A stretch of DNA of 62,405 nt from Nocardia fusca NBRC 14340 (GTDB lineage: Bacteria; Actinomycetota; Actinomycetes; Mycobacteriales; Mycobacteriaceae). How positions within the stretch are numbered: the first letter of the stretch is position 1; each line of letters opens with the position of its first letter. The stretch is from NCBI RefSeq assembly GCF_001618425.1, contig NZ_BDCU01000004.1, positions 1 to 62,405 of the forward strand. The letters are read 5' to 3'. Below are positions 55,279-62,405 of the stretch, piece after piece. The position numbers and the translations under genes are program-made. The notes beneath the pieces are model-generated. The model searched no databases. It had not been told where the DNA came from and worked only from the letters and a program-made list of their open reading frames with translations.

Positions 55279-56357
55279 CCCCCCGGCTGCGGACACCGCT
55301 GACCGAACTGGTCGGGATCGAACATCCCGTCGTGCAGACCGGTATGGGCTGGGTGGCGGGCCCGAGCCTGGTCTCGGCCACCTCCAATGCCGGCGGGCTG
55401 GGCATTCTGGCCTCGGCCACCATGACCTACGACGAGTTGGAAACGGCCATCGCCAAAACCAAGGCGCAGACCGATAAACCGTTCGGTGTGAACATCCGCG
55501 CCGACGCCTCGGACGCGTCCGAGCGGATCGATCTGCTCATCCGCGAGAGCGTCAAGGTCGCGTCCTTCGCCCTGGCGCCGAAGAAGGACCTCATCGCCAA
55601 GCTCAAAGACGCGGGTGTGGTGGTGGTTCCGTCGATCGGCGCCGCCAAGCACGCGGTGAAGGTCGCCTCCTGGGGCGCGGACGCCGTGGTCGTCCAGGGT
55701 GGTGAGGGCGGCGGGCACACCGGCCCGGTGGCCACCACCCTGCTGCTGCCGTCGGTCCTGGACGCGGTCGATATCCCGGTGGTCGCGGCCGGCGGCTTCT
55801 TCGACGGACGCGGCCTCGCCGCCGCCCTCGCCTACGGCGCCGCCGGGGTCGCGATGGGGACCCGCTTCCTGCTCACGCAGGAGAGCAGCGTCCCGGATTC
55901 GGTCAAGCAGGAATACCTGCGCCGCCAACTGGGCGAGACAGTGGTGTCCACCAAGGTCGACGGTATGCCGCACCGGGTGCTCAACACCGAACTCGTGCAG
56001 AAACTGGAGAACTCGGGGCGGATCCGTGGCCTCACCGCCGCCGTGGGTAATGCGGCCCGGTTCAAGAGCATGACCGGGATGAAATGGTCCACGCTGGTCC
56101 GCGACGGTCTGGCCATGCGCAAGGCCAAGGACCTCACCTGGTCCCAGGTGATCATGGCGGCCAACACCCCGATGCTGCTGCGCGCCGGGCTGGTCGAGGG
56201 CAATACCGAAGCCGGGGTGCTGGCGGCGGGCCAGGTGAGCGGCATCCTGGAGGATCTGCCGACCTGCCAGGAGTTGATCGATCGGATCGTCACGGACGCG
56301 GTCGCCCGGATCGGCACTCTCGCCGAACTGCCCCAGAGCACCGAATCGAAGAGCTGA
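55275..56357 (+). CDS. ipdC: IpdC, nitronate-monooxygenase-like flavin oxidoreductase
   Basis: This 360-aa TIM-barrel flavoprotein resembles nitronate monooxygenases/2-oxo-acid-type FMN enzymes: PVVQTGMGWVAGPSLVSATSNAGGLGILAS, VVVQGGEGGGHTGPVATTLLLPSVLDAV, PVVAAGGFFDGRGLAAALAYGAAGVAMGTRFL. By position it matches Rv3553/IpdC of ring C/D degradation. The GTG overlaps the ipdB stop. Confidence 0.89.
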   Translation: MTPRLRTPLTELVGIEHPVVQTGMGWVAGPSLVSATSNAGGLGILASATMTYDELETAIAKTKAQTDKPFGVNIRADASDASERIDLLIRESVKVASFALAPKKDLIAKLKDAGVVVVPSIGAAKHAVKVASWGADAVVVQGGEGGGHTGPVATTLLLPSVLDAVDIPVVAAGGFFDGRGLAAALAYGAAGVAMGTRFLLTQESSVPDSVKQEYLRRQLGETVVSTKVDGMPHRVLNTELVQKLENSGRIRGLTAAVGNAARFKSMTGMKWSTLVRDGLAMRKAKDLTWSQVIMAANTPMLLRAGLVEGNTEAGVLAAGQVSGILEDLPTCQELIDRIVTDAVARIGTLAELPQSTESKS

Positions 56358-56371
56358 GACATCCGGCACCC

Positions 56372-56404
56372 GGGCCCGTCCACTGCCGGTAGACGGGCCC
56401 TTTT
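56372..56404 (+). terminator. Rho-independent terminator after ipdC
   Basis: GGGCCCGTC (56372-56380) pairs with GACGGGCCC (56392-56400), followed by TTTT. Confidence 0.9.
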
Positions 56405-56510
56405 CGTATCGGCGGCGCATTGCCGAACCGGCCGGCAATCGCGGCCGCGCCCCGGCGCCCGCAGCCGCCGGTGGCGTGCACGCGTTCACCTCAGCGATTC
56501 GGGTACGCGC

Positions 56511-57251
56511 TCAACCCCGCGGCCAGGGACGTACCTCACCCCAGCCCCACGTGGGCGTGGGTTCGCTGTCGCTCGCCGGCGCGTCCGGCCCGGAGAACAG
56601 CAGCGCCATCCGGGTTCCCCATTCCAGATATCCCACGAACGCCGCCCGGAACTCGGCGTCGGCGGGCAGGCCGACCCGGTCGGCGGTATCGATCAGGAGG
56701 CTCACCCAGCGCTGCCGCTGCTCCTCGGTCAAGGCCCGGCCCCGGTGGCGGGAGATCATGTGCTGGTGGCCACCGTGCCGTTCCGAGTAGACGGCGGGCC
56801 CGCCGAAAACCTCGCCCAGCCAGGCGGCTACATGCTTCGCGTGGTCGGGGTGCATACCATCGAAAACCGGCCCGAGCACCGGATCCTCGGGAACCCGGTC
56901 GTAGAAGGTGTCGAAGAGTTTCTCGAATGCCTCGGCCCCGCCCGCCCATTCGTACAGCGACGGCACCAACGCGACCGGCTCGTAGTGCCGCATCTCCTCG
57001 ATACCGGTGACGTAATCCTTGATCTCGGCGAAGAACTCCCGGAAGTGGGAACTGTTGCGGAACTTCTCCAGATGATCGCTCGCCGAGGTCCAGGTGAGCC
57101 GGAGGATATAGACCTCCGGATCATCGACACACCGGTCCAGATCGTAGGTCCGGCAGTACGGCGAGAACTGCAAAGATACCGCGGCGCGGCGATAGGCATC
57201 CTCGAACGCGGCCGGATCGGGAACGCGGTACCGGATGTACTCGGTGATCAT
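56511..57251 (-). CDS. Fusion of an ABM-like domain and a truncated haemoglobin
   Basis: This 246-aa protein joins an N-terminal alpha/beta-barrel (ABM) domain (about residues 1-90; MITEYIRYRVPDPAAFEDAY...FFAEIKDYVTGIEEMRHYEPV) to a group II truncated globin (about 100-220). In the globin part H169 of MISRHRGRAL is the likely proximal haem ligand, and FEKLFDTFYDRVPEDPVLGPVF is the typical start. ABM domains occur in small monooxygenases and haem oxygenases. Divergent from an HxlR regulator. Start ATG 57251 is chosen because the ABM strand begins there. Confidence 0.82.
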   Translation of the reverse strand: MITEYIRYRVPDPAAFEDAYRRAAVSLQFSPYCRTYDLDRCVDDPEVYILRLTWTSASDHLEKFRNSSHFREFFAEIKDYVTGIEEMRHYEPVALVPSLYEWAGGAEAFEKLFDTFYDRVPEDPVLGPVFDGMHPDHAKHVAAWLGEVFGGPAVYSERHGGHQHMISRHRGRALTEEQRQRWVSLLIDTADRVGLPADAEFRAAFVGYLEWGTRMALLFSGPDAPASDSEPTPTWGWGEVRPWPRG

Positions 57252-57304
57252 GGATGAAGTCGACCACCTTGGGCACGACGGCACAAGAACGTACTTTGTG
57301 GTGC

Positions 57305-57685
57305 GTGAGCGTGCGGCGGACCTTCTACTCGTGCCAGGTCGAGCTGGCGATGGACACCATCGGTGGCAAGTGGGCGGTCGTGATCCTCGGCTATCTGAAG
57401 GAGCGGCCGCGGCGCTACGGCGAACTGCGCCGGCTCGTTCCCGAGATCACCGAGAAGATGCTGACCCAGCGGCTGCGCGAGCTCGAGGCCGCCCGCCTGA
57501 TCGCGCGGACGGTGCACGAGGGTGCGGTCCGCACCGTGACCTATCGGCTGCTCGATCCCGGACTCCGCCCGGTACTGCAGGCGCTCTACGACTGGGGTGG
57601 GACCCTGGCGGCTCGGGACGGTATCGAGATCGGCTCCCCACGCGAGGATCCGGCGGAATCGCGGCGCAGCGATCCAGCCGGCTGA
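57305..57685 (+). CDS. HxlR family transcriptional regulator
   Basis: This 126-aa winged-helix protein contains FYSCQVELAMDTIGGKWAVVILGYLKERPRRYGELRRLVPEITEKMLTQRLRELEAARLIAR. The conserved N-terminal cysteine (YSC) is the redox/electrophile sensor in HxlR relatives. The GTG at 57305 fits family length; an upstream ATG at 57254 is possible. Only 53 bp separate it from the ABM-globin gene, its probable target. Confidence 0.87.
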   Translation: MSVRRTFYSCQVELAMDTIGGKWAVVILGYLKERPRRYGELRRLVPEITEKMLTQRLRELEAARLIARTVHEGAVRTVTYRLLDPGLRPVLQALYDWGGTLAARDGIEIGSPREDPAESRRSDPAG

Positions 57686-57720
57686 ACGGCAGCGCCGCGG
57701 CGGCCTGTTCGAGGACGGTA

Positions 57721-58464
57721 TCAGCCGAACGGACTCCGCGGCCGCTCCTGCAACTCCCCGTCGATGTAGGTATCGACCTTCTCGTTGTAGAAGCAGGCCA
57801 GCCCCGCGATCTTCTGGCTCTCCGGAGCCGGGGTCCGGTAGATCCACACCAGGTCCGGATGCTCGGTCTCGCCGACGCGGATGTTCCAGTAGTCGGCGTT
57901 GCCCTTGTACGGGCAGCTCGTGTGGGTGTCCGACGGCCGCAGCAGGTCCATCCTGATATCGGTGAGCGGGAGGTAGAAGCGGGCGGGGAGCCCGGTTTCG
58001 AACAGGATCCGCGGGGACCGCGACTCGGCCACCGTCACCCCGTCGAGTTCCACCCGCACATGCCGGGAACTGGCCAGGATGTCCACGCGCGAATACGGGT
58101 TGCGCGGGTGGACGTAGATCGGCTCGTCCTCCTCGAACCATTCGTCCATCGCGTCCCAGTCCAACCGCACCAGATCGTGCAACGGCGCATCCGCGTAGCG
58201 CAGGGCGGCGCCGGCGGCCGTGGTGCCGTTCACGACGACGTTGTATCCGGTCGCCTCCCCGAGGCGGGGTGAGGTGCGCGTGCTGCCGTCGAACTCGAGT
58301 TTCGCGCGCAGATCACCGACCGGAATGTAGTAGGCCGGGTAATACGGGTTCTCCCAGACCAGCGCGGGACGGACGGTATCGGCGACCAGGTGTCCGCCGA
58401 GGTAGACGCGCACCCGCTTCTGGATCGTCTCGACCCGGACCTCGTCTCGCTGCGCTTCGGTCAT
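57721..58464 (-). CDS. Tandem DUF427 protein
   Basis: This 247-aa protein has two DUF427 domains. The second is clear: VRVELDGVTVAESRSPRILFETGLPARFYLPLTDI, TSCPYKGNADYWNIRVGE, VWIYRTPAPESQKIAGLACFYNEKVDTYIDGE; the first half repeats the RVRVYLGGHLVADTVRPALVWENPYYPAYYIPVGD pattern. Enzymatic role unknown. ATG 58464 is chosen; the frame upstream of it has no protein-like sequence. Confidence 0.85.
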   Translation of the reverse strand: MTEAQRDEVRVETIQKRVRVYLGGHLVADTVRPALVWENPYYPAYYIPVGDLRAKLEFDGSTRTSPRLGEATGYNVVVNGTTAAGAALRYADAPLHDLVRLDWDAMDEWFEEDEPIYVHPRNPYSRVDILASSRHVRVELDGVTVAESRSPRILFETGLPARFYLPLTDIRMDLLRPSDTHTSCPYKGNADYWNIRVGETEHPDLVWIYRTPAPESQKIAGLACFYNEKVDTYIDGELQERPRSPFG

Positions 58465-58507
58465 ACTTCCCGACCCTACGCCGACCGGTCGGACTCGGCG
58501 GGCACGA

Positions 58508-58536
58508 AAAAGCGGGCCCCGCCTATTGGCGGGACC
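58508..58536 (-). terminator. Terminator of the MFS transporter gene
   Basis: On the minus strand GCGGGTCCCGCC and GGCGGGGCCCGC form a 12-bp stem with one mismatch and are followed by TTTTT. Confidence 0.85.
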
Positions 58537-58558
58537 CGCGGTCGACCTCTTGTGAAGG

Positions 58559-59875
58559 TCAGTCACCGACCGTGACCGCCTGCGCTTCCTCCACACTGTG
58601 CGGGGCGGGGTCGTGGTCGTCGATATGGGCCAATGCCGAGCGGCCGGCCAGCAGCACCACCACACCGGCGGCGGTGCAGACCGCGCCCACCCAGAACGGC
58701 AGCGAAACGCTGGTCTCACCGAGTTTGCCCGCCAACCACGGGGCGGCGGCGCCGCCCGCGAAGCGGACGAAGCTGTAGGCCGCCGACGCGGTCGAGCGTT
58801 CCACCGGCGCGGAGATCATCACGGCCTCGGTGATCAGCGTGTTGTTCACGCCGAGGAACAGGCCCGCGAGGACGACACCGGCGATCAGCACCGGCTTGTG
58901 CTCGGCGAACAACGCCATCACCGCCAGATCCGCGGCGAACAACCCGACCGCCACCGCGATCATCGGCAATGTGCCGAAACGGTGTTGCAGTTTGGGCGCG
59001 AAGAACACCGAGGCCACGGCCAGCAGGATGCCCCAGCCGCAGAAGATGAAGCCGATCGCGTAGGTGCCCATGTCCAGCGGGAACGGCGTGTAGGCGAGCA
59101 GGGTGAAGAAACCGAAGTTGTACAGCAGGGCCGTAATGCTCACGACCAGCAGGCCGCGGTGGCGCAGCGCCTGGAACGGCGCGGCCAGCGAGGTCGGTTT
59201 CGCGGCTTTCGGCCCCTCGGGCAGCAGCACGACGATCGCGATGAAGGCGACGGCCATCAGCACGGACACACCGAAGAACGGGCCGCGCCAGCTGATGCCG
59301 CCCAGCACGCCGCCCAGCAGCGGCCCGGTGGCGATACCGATACCCAGCGCCGCCTCGTAGAGGATGATGGCGCGCGCGACCCCGCCGCTGGCGGCACCGA
59401 CAATGGTGGCCAGCGCGGTCGCGATGAACAGGGCGTTGCCGAGCCCCCAGCCCGCGCGGAAGCCGACGATCTGGCCGACCGTCCCCGACATGCCGGCCAG
59501 GGCCGCGAAGACGATGATCAGCGCGAGGCCGGCGAGCAGCGTCTTCTTCGCGCCGAAGCGGCTGGAGACCACACCCGTGACCAGCATGGCGACACCGGTG
59601 ACGAGCATATAGCTGGTGAACAGCAGCGATACCTGCGACGGCGACGCGTTCAGCTGTTCACCGATGGGTTTGAGAATCGGATCGACCAGACCGATACCCA
59701 TGAACGCGATAACGCTGGCGAAGGCGACGGCCCAGACCGCCTTCGGCTGCCCGGTCGATGCGCTGTGTCGATCGAGTACGGGCGCGGGCCCTGCGTGGTC
59801 ACGCTGCGCTACCGCCTCCGGTCCTGACGCGCTCGTACTGTCCGGCTCGGTGGCCGTCCTGGTCGTGGTGCTCAT
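58559..59875 (-). CDS. MFS transporter
   Basis: This 438-aa protein has about twelve membrane helices. The first begins near residue 45 (AVWAVAFASVIAFMGIGLVDPIL), and the loop 2-3 motif MLVTGVVSSRFGAKKTLL is typical of the drug:H+ antiporter type. The N-terminal 40 residues are polar. Its ATG overlaps the MarR stop, so export is coupled to a regulator, which suggests efflux of a small molecule sensed by MarR. Substrate unknown. Confidence 0.9.
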   Translation of the reverse strand: MSTTTRTATEPDSTSASGPEAVAQRDHAGPAPVLDRHSASTGQPKAVWAVAFASVIAFMGIGLVDPILKPIGEQLNASPSQVSLLFTSYMLVTGVAMLVTGVVSSRFGAKKTLLAGLALIIVFAALAGMSGTVGQIVGFRAGWGLGNALFIATALATIVGAASGGVARAIILYEAALGIGIATGPLLGGVLGGISWRGPFFGVSVLMAVAFIAIVVLLPEGPKAAKPTSLAAPFQALRHRGLLVVSITALLYNFGFFTLLAYTPFPLDMGTYAIGFIFCGWGILLAVASVFFAPKLQHRFGTLPMIAVAVGLFAADLAVMALFAEHKPVLIAGVVLAGLFLGVNNTLITEAVMISAPVERSTASAAYSFVRFAGGAAAPWLAGKLGETSVSLPFWVGAVCTAAGVVVLLAGRSALAHIDDHDPAPHSVEEAQAVTVGD

Positions 59876-60342
59876 CGGTCTTTCCTCGATTGCGGGTGGT
59901 GCCCGGCCGATTCCCGGATCGCCGCCAGTAGGTCCCGTAGCTCGGCGGCGAGTCCGGTCAGGCGTTCGGCGTCGAAGCCGGGTAGCGGGCCGGACAAGGC
60001 CTCGCGCATGGAGGCGCGGGTGGCGGCGAGCCGGGCACGCCCGGCCGGTGTGAGTTGGACGACGACCGCGCGCGAATCGTCCGGGTCGCGGTGCCGGGAG
60101 GCGTATCCCTCCCCCACCAGGCGGGCGATGAGCGCGGTCGCCGTGGGTTGCGACGTGCGATCGATGCGAGCGAAGTCGCTGACCCGCAGCGAACCGTGCT
60201 CGTCGAGCACTGCCAGTGCGCGCACGGTAGCGCGCGGCAGGTCGTCGACGCTGAGCATTCCCGCCGCGCGCGTGAGCCGACCCGCGGTGACCAGTAGATC
60301 GACGACGGTGTCGTCCACATCGGTCACCGGGTTCGGCTGCAC
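59872..60342 (-). CDS. MarR family transcriptional regulator
   Basis: This 156-aa winged-helix protein has DLPRATVRALAVLDEHGSLRVSDFARIDRTSQPTATALIARLVGEGYASRHRDPDDSRAVVVQLTPAGRARL, the DNA-binding helix and beta wing of MarR proteins. It is co-transcribed with the MFS gene (4-bp overlap). Start is a GTG at 60342. Confidence 0.9.
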   Translation of the reverse strand: MQPNPVTDVDDTVVDLLVTAGRLTRAAGMLSVDDLPRATVRALAVLDEHGSLRVSDFARIDRTSQPTATALIARLVGEGYASRHRDPDDSRAVVVQLTPAGRARLAATRASMREALSGPLPGFDAERLTGLAAELRDLLAAIRESAGHHPQSRKDR

Positions 60343-60361
60343 CGAAATATTATTACATAGG
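60343..60361 (-). promoter_or_regulatory. AT-rich gap between the TetR and MarR genes
   Basis: The 19-bp gap and adjoining bases (AATATTATTACATAGGCTAAC, read in pieces) are AT-rich. On the minus strand TAGTTAGCCTATGTAA resembles a promoter or MarR operator just before marR. Confidence 0.4.
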
Positions 60362-60910
60362 CTAACTATCTACTTCCAGACCGCCCGGTGGGATACCCGC
60401 CACATGCCTCAACTGCGCGAGGAAGGTCGCCCGGTCGTCGCCCCGGACCACGTAGTGACAGGCCGCCAGCCGGATGATCGCCGCGGCGACGATATCGGCA
60501 TCGGCGCCCTCGACCATCGGGCGGATGAGTTCACGCATGATCGGCATGACGCGGGCGAGTTCGGCCAGCACGTGATCCGGTTCCACATCGACCAGCCGGC
60601 CCAGCGAATACGACTCCTGATGATCGACCATGTACCGCAGCGCCGCGTCCAGCCGGGCGGCGCCGGCGAGCCCCTCGGTCGCGGCCGCGAAGGCATCCTG
60701 CGTGTTCTGCTGTTCGTAGCGTCCGAAGGCGGCGAGCAGTTCGCCCTTCGAGGAGAAGAACCGGTACAGCGTCGGCCGGGAGACCTTGGCCGCCGCCGCG
60801 ACATCGGACAGGTTCAGCTTGCTGTGGCCGTGGCGGCTCAGCACCTCGAAGGTGGCGCGCAGGATTCGCTCCCGGGTCGGCTCGTTCGAGTTGGCATCCG
60901 ATGTCGGCAT
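60362..60910 (-). CDS. TetR family transcriptional regulator
   Basis: This 182-aa protein has the N-terminal HTH ERILRATFEVLSRHGHSKLNLSDVAAAAKVSRPTLYRFFSSKGELLAAF and a helical ligand domain. It lies upstream of marR-MFS on the same strand and is divergent from the P450 gene; an AT-rich inverted repeat lies just upstream of its start. It may regulate itself, the P450 or both. Confidence 0.89.
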   Translation of the reverse strand: MPTSDANSNEPTRERILRATFEVLSRHGHSKLNLSDVAAAAKVSRPTLYRFFSSKGELLAAFGRYEQQNTQDAFAAATEGLAGAARLDAALRYMVDHQESYSLGRLVDVEPDHVLAELARVMPIMRELIRPMVEGADADIVAAAIIRLAACHYVVRGDDRATFLAQLRHVAGIPPGGLEVDS

Positions 60911-60919
60911 TTACATCCT

Positions 60920-60934
60920 TTACACTTTTTGTAA
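60920..60934. promoter_or_regulatory. Probable TetR operator
   Basis: TTACA and TGTAA flank CTTTT (60920-60934), with further TGTAA-like elements on either side (60911 and 60938). The cluster is AT-rich against its surroundings and lies 10 bp upstream of the TetR start. Confidence 0.5.
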
Positions 60935-61083
60935 GTTGTGTAACACTCTATCGAGTACCGACAGGGCCGGTCCGATAGCCCGTTTCGGCTGGTGAACCCG
61001 CAGTTCAGTGGCCACCACCGAATCGTACGGACAGCCCTGCGCGGCACATTCCATCCAGCTCCAGCTGTATCGAGGTGAGTCCG

Positions 61084-62304
61084 ATGACGGACACCCGCGT
61101 ATCCGGCGACGGGATCGTATTCGACCCGTTCTCCGACGAATTCTTCTCCGACCCGCACGAAATCTACCGCCGCCTGCGCGCGCAGGCCCCGGTCCACTTC
61201 AATCCCGAATACGGCCTCTGGTCGCTATCGCGCTACCCCGACGTGGCGGCCGGGATGAAGAACTTCGAAACCTTCTCCTCGGCCGAGGGCATCACCCTGG
61301 ACATGGTCCTGGACCCCGGCCACCCGAAACCGTCTGTGCCGATGATCATCATGATGGACCCGCCCGAGCACACCAGGATGCGCAACCTGGTGCGCAAGGT
61401 GTTCACCCCGCGCGCCATAGCGGCGCTGGAACCCATGGTCCGGGAGATCGTGGCGACATTCGTCGAGCGGCTGCCCGGCGGCGAATTCGATGTGGTGGCG
61501 GACTTCTCGAACCATTTCCCGATCGAGGTGATCAGCTCCATGCTCGGTGTCCCGGCACCGGACCGGGCTCGGCTGCGCGAACTACACGCACTCCCGCTGG
61601 AACGCCGGCCCGGGGAAACCGGGATGCGGCCCGAAGCGGCGGAGGCGATCCGGGAAGCCGGGCGGTACTACTTCGAACTGATCCTCGAGCGACGGGCCCG
61701 TCCGCGCGACGACATGATCAGCCATCTGATCGCGGCCGAGGTCGACCGCGGTGACGGGACGAAAACCGCGCTGACCGATATCGAGATCGCCGGATTCATC
61801 TCGCTGCTGGGCGGCGCGGGCGCCGAAACCGTCGCCAAGCTCATCGGCATCGCGGCCGTCCTGTTCGCCGACCACCCGGAACAGTGGCGAGCCCTGCGCG
61901 CCGACCGGTCGAAGATCACCGCGGCCTTCGAAGAAATACTGCGTTACGACGGGCCCGTGCAGTACGACCTGCGCTACACCCGCACCGAGGTACAGCTGCA
62001 CGACCGGACCATTCCGCAGGGCAGCTACGTGCTGATGTTGCTCGCCTCGGCCACGCGCGACGAGCAGGCGTTCCCCGACGCCGGCAGCTTCGATATCGAC
62101 CGGCCGCATTCCGGGCACAACCTGGGCTTCGGTTACGGCATCCACAGTTGCCTGGGTGCCGCGCTGGCCCGATTGGAAGGCCGGATCGCACTGAACGCAC
62201 TGCTCGACGTGATGCCCGAGTACACCGTGGACCGGGCAGGTCTGCGCCGGGCGACGGTCACCAATGTCGCCGGCTGGGCCAACGTGCCGGTCCGGGTCCG
62301 TTGA
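61084..62304 (+). CDS. Cytochrome P450
   Basis: This 406-aa P450 has MDPPEHTRMRNLVRKVFTPRAI, the I-helix LLGGAGAETVAKLIG, EEILRYDGPVQ (ExxR) and the haem loop FGYGIHSCLGAALARLEGRIAL with the cysteine ligand. The I-helix threonine follows A-E as in bacterial class I P450s. It is divergent from a TetR regulator; no redox partner is adjacent. Substrate unknown. ATG 61084 is preferred (GAGG eight bases before); a GTG at 61075 would add three residues. Confidence 0.92.
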   Translation: MTDTRVSGDGIVFDPFSDEFFSDPHEIYRRLRAQAPVHFNPEYGLWSLSRYPDVAAGMKNFETFSSAEGITLDMVLDPGHPKPSVPMIIMMDPPEHTRMRNLVRKVFTPRAIAALEPMVREIVATFVERLPGGEFDVVADFSNHFPIEVISSMLGVPAPDRARLRELHALPLERRPGETGMRPEAAEAIREAGRYYFELILERRARPRDDMISHLIAAEVDRGDGTKTALTDIEIAGFISLLGGAGAETVAKLIGIAAVLFADHPEQWRALRADRSKITAAFEEILRYDGPVQYDLRYTRTEVQLHDRTIPQGSYVLMLLASATRDEQAFPDAGSFDIDRPHSGHNLGFGYGIHSCLGAALARLEGRIALNALLDVMPEYTVDRAGLRRATVTNVAGWANVPVRVR

Positions 62305-62345
62305 CGGGTGGCCGGTCGCCGAACCCTACGCGCCCGATCTGCCGA

Positions 62346-62365
62346 CGTGCCGCCCAACCGGCACG
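62346..62365. terminator. Hairpin downstream of the P450 gene
   Basis: CGTGCCG and CGGCACG form a 7-bp stem about 40 bp past the stop codon. A short T-run (GTTTTA) lies further on at about 62375. Confidence 0.45.
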
Positions 62366-62380
62366 CCGCGCCGAGTTTTA

Positions 62381-62405
62381 CGAGGCCCCGAAAGGGTCGA
62401 GGCCC
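62381..62405. repeat. 25-bp interspersed repeat, copy 2
   Basis: CGAGGCCCCGAAAGGGTCGA followed by GGCCC is the inverted match (24 of 25) of the element at 10870-10894. It may extend beyond the window. Confidence 0.7.

Overview
The window is high-GC actinobacterial DNA from a mycolic-acid-containing genus, most likely Nocardia or a close relative. Evidence: a complete mce operon with yrbE permeases, a cholesterol-catabolic gene set in the order known from Mycobacterium tuberculosis and Rhodococcus, a PhoPR pair next to a HIT protein, an EspR-like regulator, a DUF397/EspG remnant and an orphan MbtH protein. I made these identifications by reading sequence and recalling synteny; no database search was run.

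Layout. (1) 1-10.7 kb: purine and housekeeping block (purB, TetR, aminotransferase, M23 peptidase, SLT-domain secreted protein, purD, PH-domain protein, HIT protein, phoR-phoP), resembling the Rv0757-Rv0777 region of M. tuberculosis. (2) 10.9-14.4 kb: otsA with a 56-aa protein, an alpha/beta hydrolase, an orphan MbtH protein and tRNA-Thr(TGT). (3) 14.5-25.4 kb: a ten-gene mce4-type steroid import operon on the minus strand (yrbE4A-yrbE4B-mce4A-F plus two Mce-associated membrane proteins). (4) 25.7-29.4 kb: hsd4A, fdxD, fadE26-fadE27. (5) 29.4-30.4 kb: a small toxin-antitoxin island. (6) 30.5-33.0 kb: divergent fadD19/echA19. (7) 33.1-38.1 kb: an accessory stretch with a VOC protein, an ECF-type sigma factor, a DUF4143 ATPase preceded by short repeats, a DUF397/EspG hybrid, an RNA ligase and an IS5-family remnant. 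(8) 38.1-46.8 kb: second steroid block (F420-type oxidoreductases, DUF35 protein, ltp4, ltp3, SnoaL protein, cyp125, fadA5). (9) 47.2-50.7 kb: EspR-like regulator opposite an operon of a Gly-Ser-Ala repeat protein, an ImmA/IrrE-type protease and a membrane protein. (10) 51.0-56.4 kb: KstR2-type ring C/D genes (two SDRs, echA20, ipdA-ipdB-ipdC). (11) 56.5-62.4 kb: ABM-globin fusion, HxlR, DUF427, MFS/MarR/TetR group and a P450.

How it works together: Mce4 imports sterol; CYP125 oxidises the side chain; FadD19 activates it; FadE26/FadE27, EchA19, Hsd4A and FadA5 carry out beta-oxidation; Ltp3/Ltp4 with the DUF35 protein probably remove branched side chains; EchA20 and IpdABC open the last rings. 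Seven KstR-like palindromes sit in front of the import and side-chain genes, and a KstR2-like palindrome lies in the divergent echA20 promoter.

The most unusual observation lies inside the mce4 operon. The 323-bp gap between mce4C and mce4D is filled by about five degenerate repeats of about 65-71 bp. Read on the coding strand they form a chain of three small arginine-rich ORFs joined to mce4C, to each other and to mce4D by overlapping stop/start codons.
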